Assembly (NCBI GenBank): GCA_963926355.1
Contig: CAWUWW010000013.1
Location: 1-64,000, forward strand
DNA: 64,000 nt
Direction of reading: 5' to 3'
DNA from: SCGC-AAA076-P13 sp963926355
Lineage (GTDB): Bacteria > Pseudomonadota > Gammaproteobacteria > Magnimaribacterales > D2472
Within the stretch, counting starts at the first letter, position 1. Each line of letters begins with the position of its first letter. Shown piece by piece: positions 16,971 through 26,028 of the stretch. The notes below the pieces were generated by a model. That model searched no databases. It was given only the letters and a program-made list of their open reading frames with translations, and was not told the DNA's origin. A program made the translations under genes and the position numbers.

Positions 16971-17850
16971 TTATGAAATGATCGAATCCGTTTATATCAG
17001 TATCATAACCCTTATCTGATATTAATCTAATTTCCTGCGTATCTGTAACTTGGCCAATTTTAATAAAATGGTCTAAATAATTTTGTTTGCTTACAGTAAA
17101 GCATAAATCATAATCATCTCCGGCATTAATGTCATCAATGTTTGTGGTGTATGGAATTTTGTCTATATATATTTCAGCTCCACAGTTAGATGCTTCAATT
17201 ATTTTTTTCATATCAGCCAGTAAGCCGTCTGACGTATCAATACATGCAGAAGCTATATTAATAATTTCACTTCCAAGTAAAAATTTTGGAAGTGGCCTAA
17301 GGTAATCTTTAATAAAATTTGATTCAAATTTTTTATTGTTCCAATCATTAAGACCTTTTGCTGCCCTACCCACTGGAGAGCTAATACAAATGTAATCTCC
17401 CTTCACTGCACCATTTCTTTTCAGGACTTTATTGGTATACGGCGATCCATAAACAACGACATTTATATTAAGAGGTCCTTTGGTTAGATCCCCTCCAATT
17501 AATGAGATTTGAAATTGATCTGCAATATCCTTCACTCCCATGGAGAAGTTTTCGTACCAATTTTTATCTACAATGGGAGAGGTTAAAGAAATACTAAATG
17601 CCCTAGGCTCACAACCCATTGCTGCAAGATCACTCAAAGCAACGGCTATAGATCTATAAGCCATGTCCTCTGGCTTTGCATTCGAAGGAAAATGAACGTC
17701 AGCAACTGAGGCATCTACCGAAGTTATAACGGGTTTAGAGAAATTGAATACAGCACAGTCATCTCCTGGAGAGATAACTATGCCATTTTTTTTATAATAC
17801 TCTGAGCCAATATCTTGGAATAGCTCTATTAGCTCAAATTCAGAAGCCAA
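16963..17850 (-). CDS. thiL: Thiamine-monophosphate kinase
   Basis: Phosphorylates thiamine monophosphate to the active cofactor thiamine diphosphate, which Dxs next door requires. 295 aa of the AIR-synthase-like fold: N-terminal EFELIELF, SPGDDCAVF near residue 27, a Mg-ATP motif SLIGGDLTKGP, and DTSDGLLADM. Start is TTG 17848-17850, 3 bases after the thiolase stop; it places EFELIELF at the usual distance from the N-terminus. In most relatives thiL follows nusB; here it has moved next to a thiolase gene while keeping pgpA. Confidence 0.92.
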   Translation of the reverse strand: MASEFELIELFQDIGSEYYKKNGIVISPGDDCAVFNFSKPVITSVDASVADVHFPSNAKPEDMAYRSIAVALSDLAAMGCEPRAFSISLTSPIVDKNWYENFSMGVKDIADQFQISLIGGDLTKGPLNINVVVYGSPYTNKVLKRNGAVKGDYICISSPVGRAAKGLNDWNNKKFESNFIKDYLRPLPKFLLGSEIINIASACIDTSDGLLADMKKIIEASNCGAEIYIDKIPYTTNIDDINAGDDYDLCFTVSKQNYLDHFIKIGQVTDTQEIRLISDKGYDTDINGFDHFING

Positions 17851-17853
17851 AGA

Positions 17854-19041
17854 TTAACTTGGGTATCTTTCAAATAAGCCCGAAGCACCCATGCCGCCGC
17901 CAACGCACATAGTAACCACTCCAAATTGCTTATCTCTTCTAACCAATTCTCTTGTCAAATGACCAACGCATCTTGAACCAGTCATTCCAAAGGGATGCCC
18001 TATTGAGATAGATCCTCCATTAACATTCAATTTATCCATTGATATTCCTAAAGTATCTCTACAATGAGCAACTTGAACCGCAAAAGCTTCATTAAGCTCC
18101 CATAGATCTATATCTTCCATAGACATATTATAGTTTTTAAGAAGTTTTGGAACTGAATAAACCGGTCCAATACCCATCTCATCCGGCTCACAGCCCATAG
18201 TTGTAAATCCTCTAAAATAAGCAACTGGCTTTAAATCAAGCTCAAGTGCCTTCTCTTCAGACATTATTAAATTTACTGATGCGCCATCAGATAATTGAGA
18301 AGAATTCCCTGCTGTTACCGTTCCATTTTCAGGATCAAAAACTGGTTTTAGACTTCCTAATGCTTCCATGGTAGTTCCAGGTCTATTGCACTCATCCTTA
18401 TCAACAGTAATATCAACCTCTTTTGATTCTCCAGTTTCCTTGTTAGTCAAACGCATTTTTGTATCCATTGGGATAATTTCATCTGAGAAAATACCAGCTT
18501 CCTGAGCTGCAGATGTCCTCTTCTGACTTTCGAAAGCAATTTCGTCTTGAGTTTCACGAGAAACGTTATATCTCTTTGCAACAACTTCTGCAGTCATTCC
18601 CATTGGATAATAAATACCAGGTGATTGTTCAGCTAATTTTTCATTAACAAAATTATCTAAATTCATATTCATCATTGAAATAGTCTCAGCACCACCAGCA
18701 ATTACAGTATCGTAACAACCCGCCATGATCTGACCCGCCGCCATAGAAATAGACTGCATTCCAGAAGAACAATATCTATTTACAGTAGTTCCTCCAACAG
18801 ACATAGGAAGGTTTGATAGCACAGCTGCGTTTCTTGCTATGTTATGACCTTGAGCGCCTTCAGGATTTCCACAACCCATAATTATATCTTCAACCGCTTC
18901 AGCTGGTAGATTAGGATTTCTTTCTAGCAAGGCATTGATAATATGCGCAAGCATATCGTCAGGTCTTGTCATATTAAAACCACCTCTATGAGATTTTGCA
19001 AGACCAGTTCTTACGCTATCTACTATTACTACATTTTTCAT
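17854..19041 (-). CDS. Acetyl-CoA C-acyltransferase (thiolase)
   Basis: Thiolase, 395 aa. C91 in NRYCSSGMQS forms the acyl-enzyme, H349 in ISIGHPFGMTG activates it, and C379 in VTMCVGGGMGASG is the proton donor. The catalytic set is complete. It could act in beta-oxidation (FadA/FadI) or in acetoacetyl-CoA formation; no fadB-like partner is adjacent, so the role is open. The ATG 19041 start is preceded by AAGGGAAAG, a good ribosome site. Confidence 0.9.
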   Translation of the reverse strand: MKNVVIVDSVRTGLAKSHRGGFNMTRPDDMLAHIINALLERNPNLPAEAVEDIIMGCGNPEGAQGHNIARNAAVLSNLPMSVGGTTVNRYCSSGMQSISMAAGQIMAGCYDTVIAGGAETISMMNMNLDNFVNEKLAEQSPGIYYPMGMTAEVVAKRYNVSRETQDEIAFESQKRTSAAQEAGIFSDEIIPMDTKMRLTNKETGESKEVDITVDKDECNRPGTTMEALGSLKPVFDPENGTVTAGNSSQLSDGASVNLIMSEEKALELDLKPVAYFRGFTTMGCEPDEMGIGPVYSVPKLLKNYNMSMEDIDLWELNEAFAVQVAHCRDTLGISMDKLNVNGGSISIGHPFGMTGSRCVGHLTRELVRRDKQFGVVTMCVGGGMGASGLFERYPS

Positions 19042-19097
19042 ATTCTTTCCCTTAAAAAAAATTTACGTTAGTTATTCTATTCGATTCTACAATTGAC

Positions 19098-19385
19098 TTA
19101 AAGCTTCTTATACCAATTAGGAATTATATCTATGCCAAGCTCTTCTGCTTTTTTAATTAGGTATGGGATTGTTATTGGACTAAAAGGTAAGGCAACAAGA
19201 ACGCCCAATCCTAAACTTTTAAGTATTTGAGTTAGCTGGTTATTTGCATACTGAATATCTAATTTGGAGGCATCCCCTTCAATATATTTAAAATATATAT
19301 CTAACATTTTTTTATTTTCATCAGATTCTTCAAGAAAACTTTCTTTAATTTTTAATATATATTTTTGTAGTTTATTAGTATTCAT
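19098..19385 (-). CDS. Small protein of unknown function with a C-terminal hydrophobic segment
   Basis: 95 aa, not recognised with confidence. Residues 1-50 are charged and helical; residues 53-72 (KSLGLGVLVALPFSPITIPY) are hydrophobic and proline-broken, followed by a charged tail KKAEELGIDIIPNWYKK. The tail recalls the pattern of LETM1-like proteins, but this is only a resemblance. It has its own start 32 bases from the divergent nth start and stops 56 bases before the thiolase start, so it may be transcribed with the thiolase. Confidence 0.65.
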   Translation of the reverse strand: MNTNKLQKYILKIKESFLEESDENKKMLDIYFKYIEGDASKLDIQYANNQLTQILKSLGLGVLVALPFSPITIPYLIKKAEELGIDIIPNWYKKL

Positions 19386-19417
19386 TTATATACAAATATT
19401 ATGCTACATTTGAACGC

Positions 19418-20071
19418 ATGAAGAAATCTGAAAGAGCTTTATTTGTATCTGAGATACTTAATGACACATACCCGAGCACACCCATACCTCTTGATCATTC
19501 AAGTAATTTCACACTTCTTGTTGCAGTATTGCTTTCAGCTCAATGCACTGATGAAAGAGTAAATAAGGTAACACCCAAACTATTCAAACTTGCATCAACG
19601 CCCTTTGATATGAGTAAAATATCTCAAAATAGAATCTATAAAATTATAAAGCCTTGTGGATTAGGGCCAAAAAAGTCAAAGGCAATAAAAGAACTATCCA
19701 CTATTCTTACAAATAAACATAATCAAGTTGTGCCTAATAACTTTGAAGACTTAGAGAAATTACCTGGAGTTGGTCATAAGACTGCCTCTGTTGTTATGAG
19801 TCAAGGTTTTGGCATACCTGCCTTTGCAGTTGATACTCACATCCATAGATTAGCTCAAAGGTGGGGCCTAACTGATGGAAAAAATGTTAAAAAAACAGAG
19901 GTTGATTTAAAAAAACTATTTCCAGAATCAACATGGAATAAGCTACACCTTCAGATTATATTTTGGGGAAGGGAATTTTGCCAAGCTCAGGCATGTCATG
20001 GTCTAAAGTGTCTTATTTGCTCAACCTGTTACCCAAAAAGAATTAAACCTTTTATCCACAAAAAGCCTTAG
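19418..20071 (+). CDS. nth: Endonuclease III (DNA glycosylase/AP lyase)
   Basis: Base-excision repair enzyme that removes oxidised pyrimidines and nicks abasic sites. 217 aa. The hairpin LPGVGHKTASVVM holds catalytic K121, and FAVDTHIHR holds D139, matching E. coli K120 and D138. The C-terminal iron-sulfur region has five cysteines (C188, C193, C198, C201, C204) spaced C-x4-C-x4-C-x2-C-x2-C instead of the classical C-x6-C-x2-C-x5-C, although the first-to-last distance (16) is the same. A cluster is likely but with altered ligands. Confidence 0.93.
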   Translation: MKKSERALFVSEILNDTYPSTPIPLDHSSNFTLLVAVLLSAQCTDERVNKVTPKLFKLASTPFDMSKISQNRIYKIIKPCGLGPKKSKAIKELSTILTNKHNQVVPNNFEDLEKLPGVGHKTASVVMSQGFGIPAFAVDTHIHRLAQRWGLTDGKNVKKTEVDLKKLFPESTWNKLHLQIIFWGREFCQAQACHGLKCLICSTCYPKRIKPFIHKKP

Positions 20072-20138
20072 ATGATTTAAAATACTCATTCTTCTTAAAT
20101 TTTAACTGTATTTGTATTAGCGCAAGGACCAATATTTA

Positions 20139-21440
20139 ATGAAATCTATATTTAAATTAAAAAAAACTTCTAGAAGTGACTCTATTTTTAGCAATACTGA
20201 CTCCATAAAAGATTATGACCATGAGTTATGGGAATCATTTGAAAAAGAAGCAATACGCCAAGAAGATCACATAGAACTTATTGCATCAGAAAATTATGCA
20301 AGTACCAGAATCTTGGAAGCCCAAGGCTCACTGTTAACCAATAAGTATGCCGAGGGATACCCTTCTAAAAGGTATTATGGTGGATGTGAATATGTAGATA
20401 TTGCAGAAGAGCTAGCAATATCAAGAGCAAAGGAGCTATTTAAAGCTGATTATGCAAATGTCCAACCTCATTCAGGTTCATCTGCTAATGCTGCCGCATT
20501 TTTAGCTCTATTGGAACCAAATGATACTATTCTTGGAATGAGTTTAGACCATGGAGGACATTTAACCCATGGAGCTAAAGTAAATTTCTCAGGTAAAAAT
20601 TACAATGGTATTCAGTATGGGCTTCATCCAGAAACTCATGAAATTGATTACGACCAAGTTAGGGAATTAGCTTTAGAGCATAAGCCTAAATTAATAATAG
20701 CAGGCTTTTCAGCCTATTCAGGGATAATAGATTGGGAAAAGTTTAGAGTAATTGCTGATGAGGTTGGTGCATATTTTCTTGTTGATATGGCTCATGTTTC
20801 TGGATTGGTTGCTGCTGGGCTTTATCCGTCACCAATACCTTTTGCTGATGTTGTAACTTCCACTACTCACAAAACTTTACGAGGACCTAGGTCAGGAATT
20901 ATTCTTGCAAGAAAAAATGAAGTTCTAGAAAAGAAATTAAACTCTGCTGTATTTCCTGGTTCCCAGGGTGGGCCCTTGATGCACGTAATTGCTGCAAAAG
21001 CAGTTTGTTTTAAAGAGGCTCTTGAGCCTGAATTTAAAATATACATAGACCAGGTTATGAAAAACGCAAAAGTTATGTGTAAAACAATATTATCAAGAGG
21101 AGTTGACGTTGTTACTAGCGGAACTGAAAATCATATCATTTTAGTTGATCTTAGAAATAAAGATATTACAGGCAAGGCTTTAGAGAAAGCACTTGGAGAT
21201 GTAAATATAACGGTAAATAAAAATGCTGTTCCTAACGATCCTAGGTCGCCCTTTGTTACTTCAGGGGTAAGACTTGGAACGCCAGCGGTTACGACTAGAG
21301 GATTTAAAGAAAAAGAGATTGAAATACTAAGTAATTGGATATGCGATGTAATTGATAACATTGATGATGAGTCAAAAATGAAAGAAATTAAAAACAATGT
21401 TATAAAGCTAACAAATCAATATCCAGTCTATAATTTATAG
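20139..21440 (+). CDS. glyA: Serine hydroxymethyltransferase
   Basis: PLP enzyme interconverting serine and glycine with tetrahydrofolate, the main source of one-carbon units. 433 aa, about 16 longer at the N-terminus than E. coli GlyA (417). The core begins at DYDHELWESF near residue 25; HIELIASENYAS and LTNKYAEGYPSKRYYGGCEYV are highly conserved; K245 in TTHKTLRGPRSG binds PLP. AAGGACC precedes ATG 20139, which supports the extended start. nrdR begins on the base after its stop, so glyA leads the nrdR-rib-nusB operon. Confidence 0.96.
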   Translation: MKSIFKLKKTSRSDSIFSNTDSIKDYDHELWESFEKEAIRQEDHIELIASENYASTRILEAQGSLLTNKYAEGYPSKRYYGGCEYVDIAEELAISRAKELFKADYANVQPHSGSSANAAAFLALLEPNDTILGMSLDHGGHLTHGAKVNFSGKNYNGIQYGLHPETHEIDYDQVRELALEHKPKLIIAGFSAYSGIIDWEKFRVIADEVGAYFLVDMAHVSGLVAAGLYPSPIPFADVVTSTTHKTLRGPRSGIILARKNEVLEKKLNSAVFPGSQGGPLMHVIAAKAVCFKEALEPEFKIYIDQVMKNAKVMCKTILSRGVDVVTSGTENHIILVDLRNKDITGKALEKALGDVNITVNKNAVPNDPRSPFVTSGVRLGTPAVTTRGFKEKEIEILSNWICDVIDNIDDESKMKEIKNNVIKLTNQYPVYNL

Positions 21441-21920
21441 ATGTACTGCCCATTTTGCCAAGCTGAAGATACTAAAGTCATTGACTCTAGATTGGTTTCT
21501 GATGGCTCACAAACTAGAAGGAGACGGTCTTGTGAGATATGTAAATCTAGATTTACTACATTTGAAACTGCTGACTTAGCTCTACCAAGAGTAATTAAAA
21601 ATAACGGGGAAAGGCAGCCATTTAATGGCTCCAAACTTAAAAGAGGCATGCTAAGAGCTCTTGAAAAAAGGCCTCTATCGTCTGAAGAAATTGATACAGT
21701 ATTTGGAAAAATCTTAAATGAAATAAGAACAAGTGGCGTTCGTGAAATTAAGTCCATCAAGATTGGTGAAATTATGATGAATGCCCTTAAAAGTGTGGAC
21801 TCAGTTGCATATGTAAGATTTGCGTCTGTTTACAGGGACTTCCAAGACATAAAAGACTTTTCAGCTGAGATTAATTCATTAAACAAAGAAAGGCCGTCTA
21901 CTAAAAAACCAAAAAAATGA
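21441..21920 (+). CDS. nrdR: Transcriptional repressor NrdR
   Basis: ATP/dATP-sensing repressor of ribonucleotide reductase genes. 159 aa. The N-terminal zinc ribbon has C3, C6, C31 and C34 (CPFC and CEIC) with VIDSRLVSDG between; an ATP-cone follows (RVIKNNGERQPFNGSKLKRG). The start codon begins immediately after the glyA stop, and ribD overlaps the end by 4 bases. No ribonucleotide reductase gene is in the window. Confidence 0.96.
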   Translation: MYCPFCQAEDTKVIDSRLVSDGSQTRRRRSCEICKSRFTTFETADLALPRVIKNNGERQPFNGSKLKRGMLRALEKRPLSSEEIDTVFGKILNEIRTSGVREIKSIKIGEIMMNALKSVDSVAYVRFASVYRDFQDIKDFSAEINSLNKERPSTKKPKK

Positions 21921-22921
21921 ATTCTGAGCAATTAATGCTGAGAGCTATATCTCTTGCAGACCCTTATAAATATAAAACTAAACCAAACCCAGTTGTAGGA
22001 TGTCTTATTTTAAAAGATGATCTTGTAATTTCTGATGGAGCGCATGAAGAGTTTGGCTCAGATCATGCAGAAGTTAATGCCATTAAAAAAGCAAAGATAA
22101 AAATGGGTACTATGTTTGACACATTTGAAGAGTTAACTTTAATTTGCACATTAGAGCCATGCAACCATTTAGGAAAAACAGGCCCCTGCTCAGAAGCAAT
22201 TATTCAATCGGGTATTAAAAAAGTTATCATTGGCTGCATGGACCCAAACCCAATGGTATCCGGAAAAGGTATAGAGAAACTTATTAAAAATGGCATAAAT
22301 GTTGAAGTTGGTTTTTGTGAAGAATTAATACAAGAACAGAATAAATTCTTTTTTTTTAGACATCAAAATAAAAAGCCCTTTATTACTTTAAAAATAGCTA
22401 GCTCAAAAGATGGTAAATCTTATAATAAAGATGGGGGCAGAACTTTGATTACATGCAAGGAATCAAGAGAGGATGTTCAGTTAATTAGAGCCATGCATGA
22501 CGCAATTTTAACTGGAGGAAATACAGTTCTAAATGACAACCCTAAAATGAATGCAAGGGTCGGCTTTCCTGTTAATCAACCAAAAAAAATCTTATTAACT
22601 AGTAAAGAGAATTTAAATAACAATTTTTTTAAAGATACAGAGGTTCTGATAATTAAAGAAACGGATATTCACGCCATTATTGAAGATCTTAAAAATTTAA
22701 ATATTAATTCAATATTGGTTGAGGCAGGTCCAAAATTAGCAAATTCTTTTTTACTGGCAGGCTTGGTTGATGAGCTAATCATCTATGAATCTCCAAATGA
22801 TCTTGGTTCAAATGGGGTTAATTGGTTTGAAGAAGATAAAGCTGTTGAAAACTTTGGTTTTAAATTAGAATCCTTATACAAAATTGAAGCAGATACAAAA
22901 AAAATCTATAGAAAATGTTAA
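21917..22921 (+). CDS. ribD: Riboflavin biosynthesis bifunctional deaminase/reductase RibD
   Basis: Catalyses the deamination and side-chain reduction steps of riboflavin synthesis. 334 aa. Zinc deaminase domain: H50 and E52 in HAEVNAI, C82 and C91 in LEPCNHLGKTGPC. The reductase domain (about 150-334) includes FITLKIASSKDG and LTGGNTVLNDNP. It overlaps nrdR by 4 bases and ribB by 7. In many gammaproteobacteria ribE (riboflavin synthase) comes next; here it is absent. Confidence 0.94.
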   Translation: MNSEQLMLRAISLADPYKYKTKPNPVVGCLILKDDLVISDGAHEEFGSDHAEVNAIKKAKIKMGTMFDTFEELTLICTLEPCNHLGKTGPCSEAIIQSGIKKVIIGCMDPNPMVSGKGIEKLIKNGINVEVGFCEELIQEQNKFFFFRHQNKKPFITLKIASSKDGKSYNKDGGRTLITCKESREDVQLIRAMHDAILTGGNTVLNDNPKMNARVGFPVNQPKKILLTSKENLNNNFFKDTEVLIIKETDIHAIIEDLKNLNINSILVEAGPKLANSFLLAGLVDELIIYESPNDLGSNGVNWFEEDKAVENFGFKLESLYKIEADTKKIYRKC

Positions 22922-23994
22922 AAGACAATATCAAAGACATCATAAAAGATGTAAAAAATGGGAAGATGGTAATTATTCTTGATGATGAGTCTAGAGAGAA
23001 TGAGGGTGATTTAGTATGCGCAGCTGATCTTATTACTGCTGAAATAGTTAACTTTATGGCTTCAAAGGGAAAGGGATTAATTTGCCTTCCTATGAGCGCC
23101 GATCTATGTAGTAAATATGATCTCCAAATGATGACACATAATAATAAGGCTGCTAATAGGACTGCTTTCACAGTCTCTATTGAAGCTGCAGAAGGCATAA
23201 CAACAGGAATATCTGCTGCTGATAGAGCTCATACAATAAAAACAGCTGTAGATAGAATGTCTATAGCATCTGATATTGTTCAACCAGGGCATATCTTTCC
23301 TTTAAAAGCTATGGATGGAGGAGTTCTAAGCAGAGCCGGTCATACAGAGGCTGCCTGTGATCTTGCTAAACTTGCAGGCCTTCAGTCCGCTGGAGTGATA
23401 TGTGAAATTATGAATGAAGATGGCACCATGGCAAGGAGAGATGATCTAATCAAATTTGGTGAAGAGCATGGAATAAAAGTAGGAACCATTGCCGACTTAA
23501 TTGATTACAGACTTTCATCTGACTCTACCGTTGAGTCTGTTCATAGTAGGGATATAACAAATGAATTTGGTGATTTTAATTTAATTGTATGGAGAGATGT
23601 TATCAATGATGAATATCACTACTCTTTAAGCAAGGGCGATCTTTCTAAGGTGAAATCACCTCTTGTCCGAGTGCAAACTCAAAGCATACTCCAAGACACT
23701 CTAGGAATAGAGGAGCTTGGAAAAAACTGGTCAATTAGAAAATCTATTGAGAGAATATCCAAAGAAGAAGCTGGTCTTTTTGTTTTAATTAACCATAGAG
23801 ATGCAAAAAGCTACTGGCTTAATATCTTGGAAAAGAAAGAGGTTGAACCTAAAACAAATAGAAGAGTTATTGGAGTAGGCTCTCAAATTCTAAGAGCGCT
23901 TGATCTCAAGGAGATAACAGTTTTAGGAACTCCAACTAAATATAATGCCGTATCCGGCTTTAATATAGAAATTACAGGATTTATCAATGAATAA
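22915..23994 (+). CDS. ribB: 3,4-dihydroxy-2-butanone-4-phosphate synthase with degenerate GTP cyclohydrolase II domain
   Basis: Residues 1-200 are a complete RibB, forming the four-carbon unit of riboflavin from ribulose 5-phosphate: ILDDESRENEGDLVCAAD at 21-38, GHTEAACDLAKLAGL near 141, and the expected FMASKGKGLICLP. Residues about 205-359 have the length and rough layout of the GTP cyclohydrolase II (RibA) domain but lack its zinc motif (three Cys in the GDVFGSLRCDCG region), so this half is probably inactive. RibA activity must then be encoded elsewhere. Overlaps ribD by 7 and ribH by 8 bases. Confidence 0.9.
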   Translation: MLKDNIKDIIKDVKNGKMVIILDDESRENEGDLVCAADLITAEIVNFMASKGKGLICLPMSADLCSKYDLQMMTHNNKAANRTAFTVSIEAAEGITTGISAADRAHTIKTAVDRMSIASDIVQPGHIFPLKAMDGGVLSRAGHTEAACDLAKLAGLQSAGVICEIMNEDGTMARRDDLIKFGEEHGIKVGTIADLIDYRLSSDSTVESVHSRDITNEFGDFNLIVWRDVINDEYHYSLSKGDLSKVKSPLVRVQTQSILQDTLGIEELGKNWSIRKSIERISKEEAGLFVLINHRDAKSYWLNILEKKEVEPKTNRRVIGVGSQILRALDLKEITVLGTPTKYNAVSGFNIEITGFINE

Positions 23995-24397
23995 AATATT
24001 GATAGTTCATACCTCTTGGTATGAAGATTATATAAAAACAATGATTGAATCTGCCTCAAATAAACTTACACCTGAATATCAAATCAATCTTGCTTGCGCC
24101 CCTGGAGCAATAGAACTTGCAGCCCTTGCTAAACATAAAATTTTGAAAGAAGAAAATATATATGCTGGTATTTTATTTCTTGGCATAGTTGTTAGAGGTG
24201 AGACAACTCATTATGAATTGGTTACAAATGAAACATTTAGATCAATTGGGGATCTTGCTTTGGATTTTTCCAATATCTCAGTGATAAACAATGTAATATG
24301 TGTGGAAAATAAAGATCAATTGCTAAAAAGGCTTACTATTAACACGGAAAATAATGCGAAAGCATTGATATCACTTATAAATGAAAAATCTATCTAA
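23987..24397 (+). CDS. ribH: 6,7-dimethyl-8-ribityllumazine synthase
   Basis: Joins the RibB and RibD products into the lumazine precursor of riboflavin. 136 aa, about 20 shorter than E. coli RibH (156). The active-site block LGIVVRGETTHYELVTNE carries the catalytic His (H75); PGAIELAALAKH is the conserved substrate-binding helix. The N-terminus is trimmed. It overlaps ribB by 8 bases and nusB by 17, suggesting tight translational coupling. Confidence 0.93.
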   Translation: MNKILIVHTSWYEDYIKTMIESASNKLTPEYQINLACAPGAIELAALAKHKILKEENIYAGILFLGIVVRGETTHYELVTNETFRSIGDLALDFSNISVINNVICVENKDQLLKRLTINTENNAKALISLINEKSI

Positions 24398-24797
24398 TTT
24401 TAAAGTCGAAGTGAGAACAAGAGAATATCTTGTTCAAGCTGTATTCCAATTATTCTTCAATGAAGAAGAAGATGTTACTGATATTGTTGAGCAATTTAAA
24501 GATGAGCATAAAACTAAAAGAGTTGATTTTTATTCATTTACCTCAGACCTTAAATCAATTCAAAAAAATAAAGAGGATATCCACAAAGTATTAATTGAGC
24601 TCGGAGTAAAGGATTCTAATTTAGATCTTATGGACAAATCTATCCTTTATTTTGCACTTAATGAAATGATATATGGGAAGCTTGATAAGCCTATAGTCAT
24701 AGATGAGGCTTTAAGATTATCTAAAAAATTCTCAAATCCGGAATCTTATAAGTTCATAAATGCTAACTTAGATAAATTCTTAAAATCTAAAAAGTAA
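24381..24797 (+). CDS. nusB: Transcription antitermination factor NusB
   Basis: RNA-binding factor that, with NusE/S10, supports antitermination of rRNA operons. 138 aa. It is a divergent NusB: REYLVQAVFQLFFNEEED matches the family N-terminus, KSILYFALNEMIYGKLDKP the middle, and VIDEALRLSKKFSNPESYKFINANLDKF the conserved C-terminus with its NANLDK/NGVLDK motif. Position after ribH is conserved in gammaproteobacteria. It overlaps ribH by 17 bases and ends 2 bases from the end of convergent purA. Confidence 0.9.
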   Translation: MKNLSNFKVEVRTREYLVQAVFQLFFNEEEDVTDIVEQFKDEHKTKRVDFYSFTSDLKSIQKNKEDIHKVLIELGVKDSNLDLMDKSILYFALNEMIYGKLDKPIVIDEALRLSKKFSNPESYKFINANLDKFLKSKK

Positions 24798-24799
24798 GC

Positions 24800-26017
24800 C
24801 TATCTAGTAATTGTTTGATCGCGCGAAGGTCCGGTTGAGATTATTGTAATTGGACATTCAATAAAACTCTCTACAAAATTTACATATTCTTGCGCTTTTA
24901 TTGGCAGGTTTGAGAACTCTGTCACACCTTCTGAGGATTCTTCCCAGCCCTCAAATGACTTATAGACGGGTGCTCCATTTTTATAATCAACGCATACCTC
25001 AATAGATTTAAATTCATCCATAACATCTAACTTTGTTAGGCATAAGTCCGTAACAGAATTAGTAAATATAGCTTTCTTTAAGGCTACTAAATCAAGCCAG
25101 CCACATCTCCTAGGTCTTCCAGTAGTTGCTCCGAATTCATGGCCTCTTTCCGCTAGCATTTTAGCATTGTCATCGAATAATTCAGTCAAAAAAGGTCCTT
25201 CGCCCACTCTAGTCGCATATGCCTTAGAAATTCCAATTATCTTATCAATATACTTAGGGCCTATGCCCAAACCAGTTGATACTCCCCCAGCCGTTGTATT
25301 AGATGAAGTAACAAATGGGTAGGTTCCATGATCAATATCTAAAAGAGTTCCCTGAGCTCCTTCGAATAATAGTGATTTTCCTGCCTTGATCCATTGATAT
25401 AAAAGATCTTGAGTATCTGTACAGTATTTATTATATAAATCCTTATATGAGAGGATTTCATTAATCATATCTTCGATGTTATGTGGCTCTTCCTGATAAA
25501 GCTCAACCAATAAGCGATTGTGATATGAAACTAATAATTCCATCTTTTCTCTTAAAACTTTTTCATTTCCAATATCACCAAACCTTACAGCTCTTCTAGC
25601 AATTTTATCTTCATAGGCAGGGCCAATTCCTCGACCTGTTGTACCAATTGATTCTTTTTTATCTCTAACCTTATCGATACTTATGTGACTAGGAAGAATT
25701 AATGCACATGACGAGCTTACAAAAAATCTTTGATCAAAGCTTACACCTGCATCTTCAAGGCCTTTGATTTCTTTACTTAAAGCATCAAGTGAAAGTACAA
25801 CCCCATTTCCAATTAAGCAATTGACCCTGGGATGCAAAATACCAGAAGGTGTTAAATGAAGAACTGTTTGATGGCCATTGACCTTAATTGTATGGCCTGC
25901 ATTGTGACCACCTTGAAAACGACAAACTGCATGAACTTCCTCACTAAGGGCATCAACAATCTTACCCTTTCCTTCGTCACCCCATTGCAGGCCAAGTATT
26001 AGAGAATTTAAAACCAT
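24800..26017 (-). CDS. purA: Adenylosuccinate synthetase
   Basis: First committed step from IMP to AMP, using GTP and aspartate. 405 aa, slightly short against E. coli (432). QWGDEGKGKIVD at residues 11-22 (catalytic D14) and GGHNAGHTI (H42) are diagnostic; RAVRFGDI, FEGAQGTLLDIDHGTYPFVT and GRPRRCGWLD are also present. It lies 11 bases after hflC, the hflK-hflC-purA order of gammaproteobacteria. Confidence 0.96.
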   Translation of the reverse strand: MVLNSLILGLQWGDEGKGKIVDALSEEVHAVCRFQGGHNAGHTIKVNGHQTVLHLTPSGILHPRVNCLIGNGVVLSLDALSKEIKGLEDAGVSFDQRFFVSSSCALILPSHISIDKVRDKKESIGTTGRGIGPAYEDKIARRAVRFGDIGNEKVLREKMELLVSYHNRLLVELYQEEPHNIEDMINEILSYKDLYNKYCTDTQDLLYQWIKAGKSLLFEGAQGTLLDIDHGTYPFVTSSNTTAGGVSTGLGIGPKYIDKIIGISKAYATRVGEGPFLTELFDDNAKMLAERGHEFGATTGRPRRCGWLDLVALKKAIFTNSVTDLCLTKLDVMDEFKSIEVCVDYKNGAPVYKSFEGWEESSEGVTEFSNLPIKAQEYVNFVESFIECPITIISTGPSRDQTITR

Positions 26018-26028
26018 TGTTTATTTCC

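Noticed and set aside
21900..21917. FMN riboswitch before ribD
   Set aside because: nrdR and ribD overlap by 4 bases, leaving no untranslated leader.
24797..24800. Terminator between nusB and purA
   Set aside because: Only 2 bases separate the genes and no hairpin plus T-run was visible around them.
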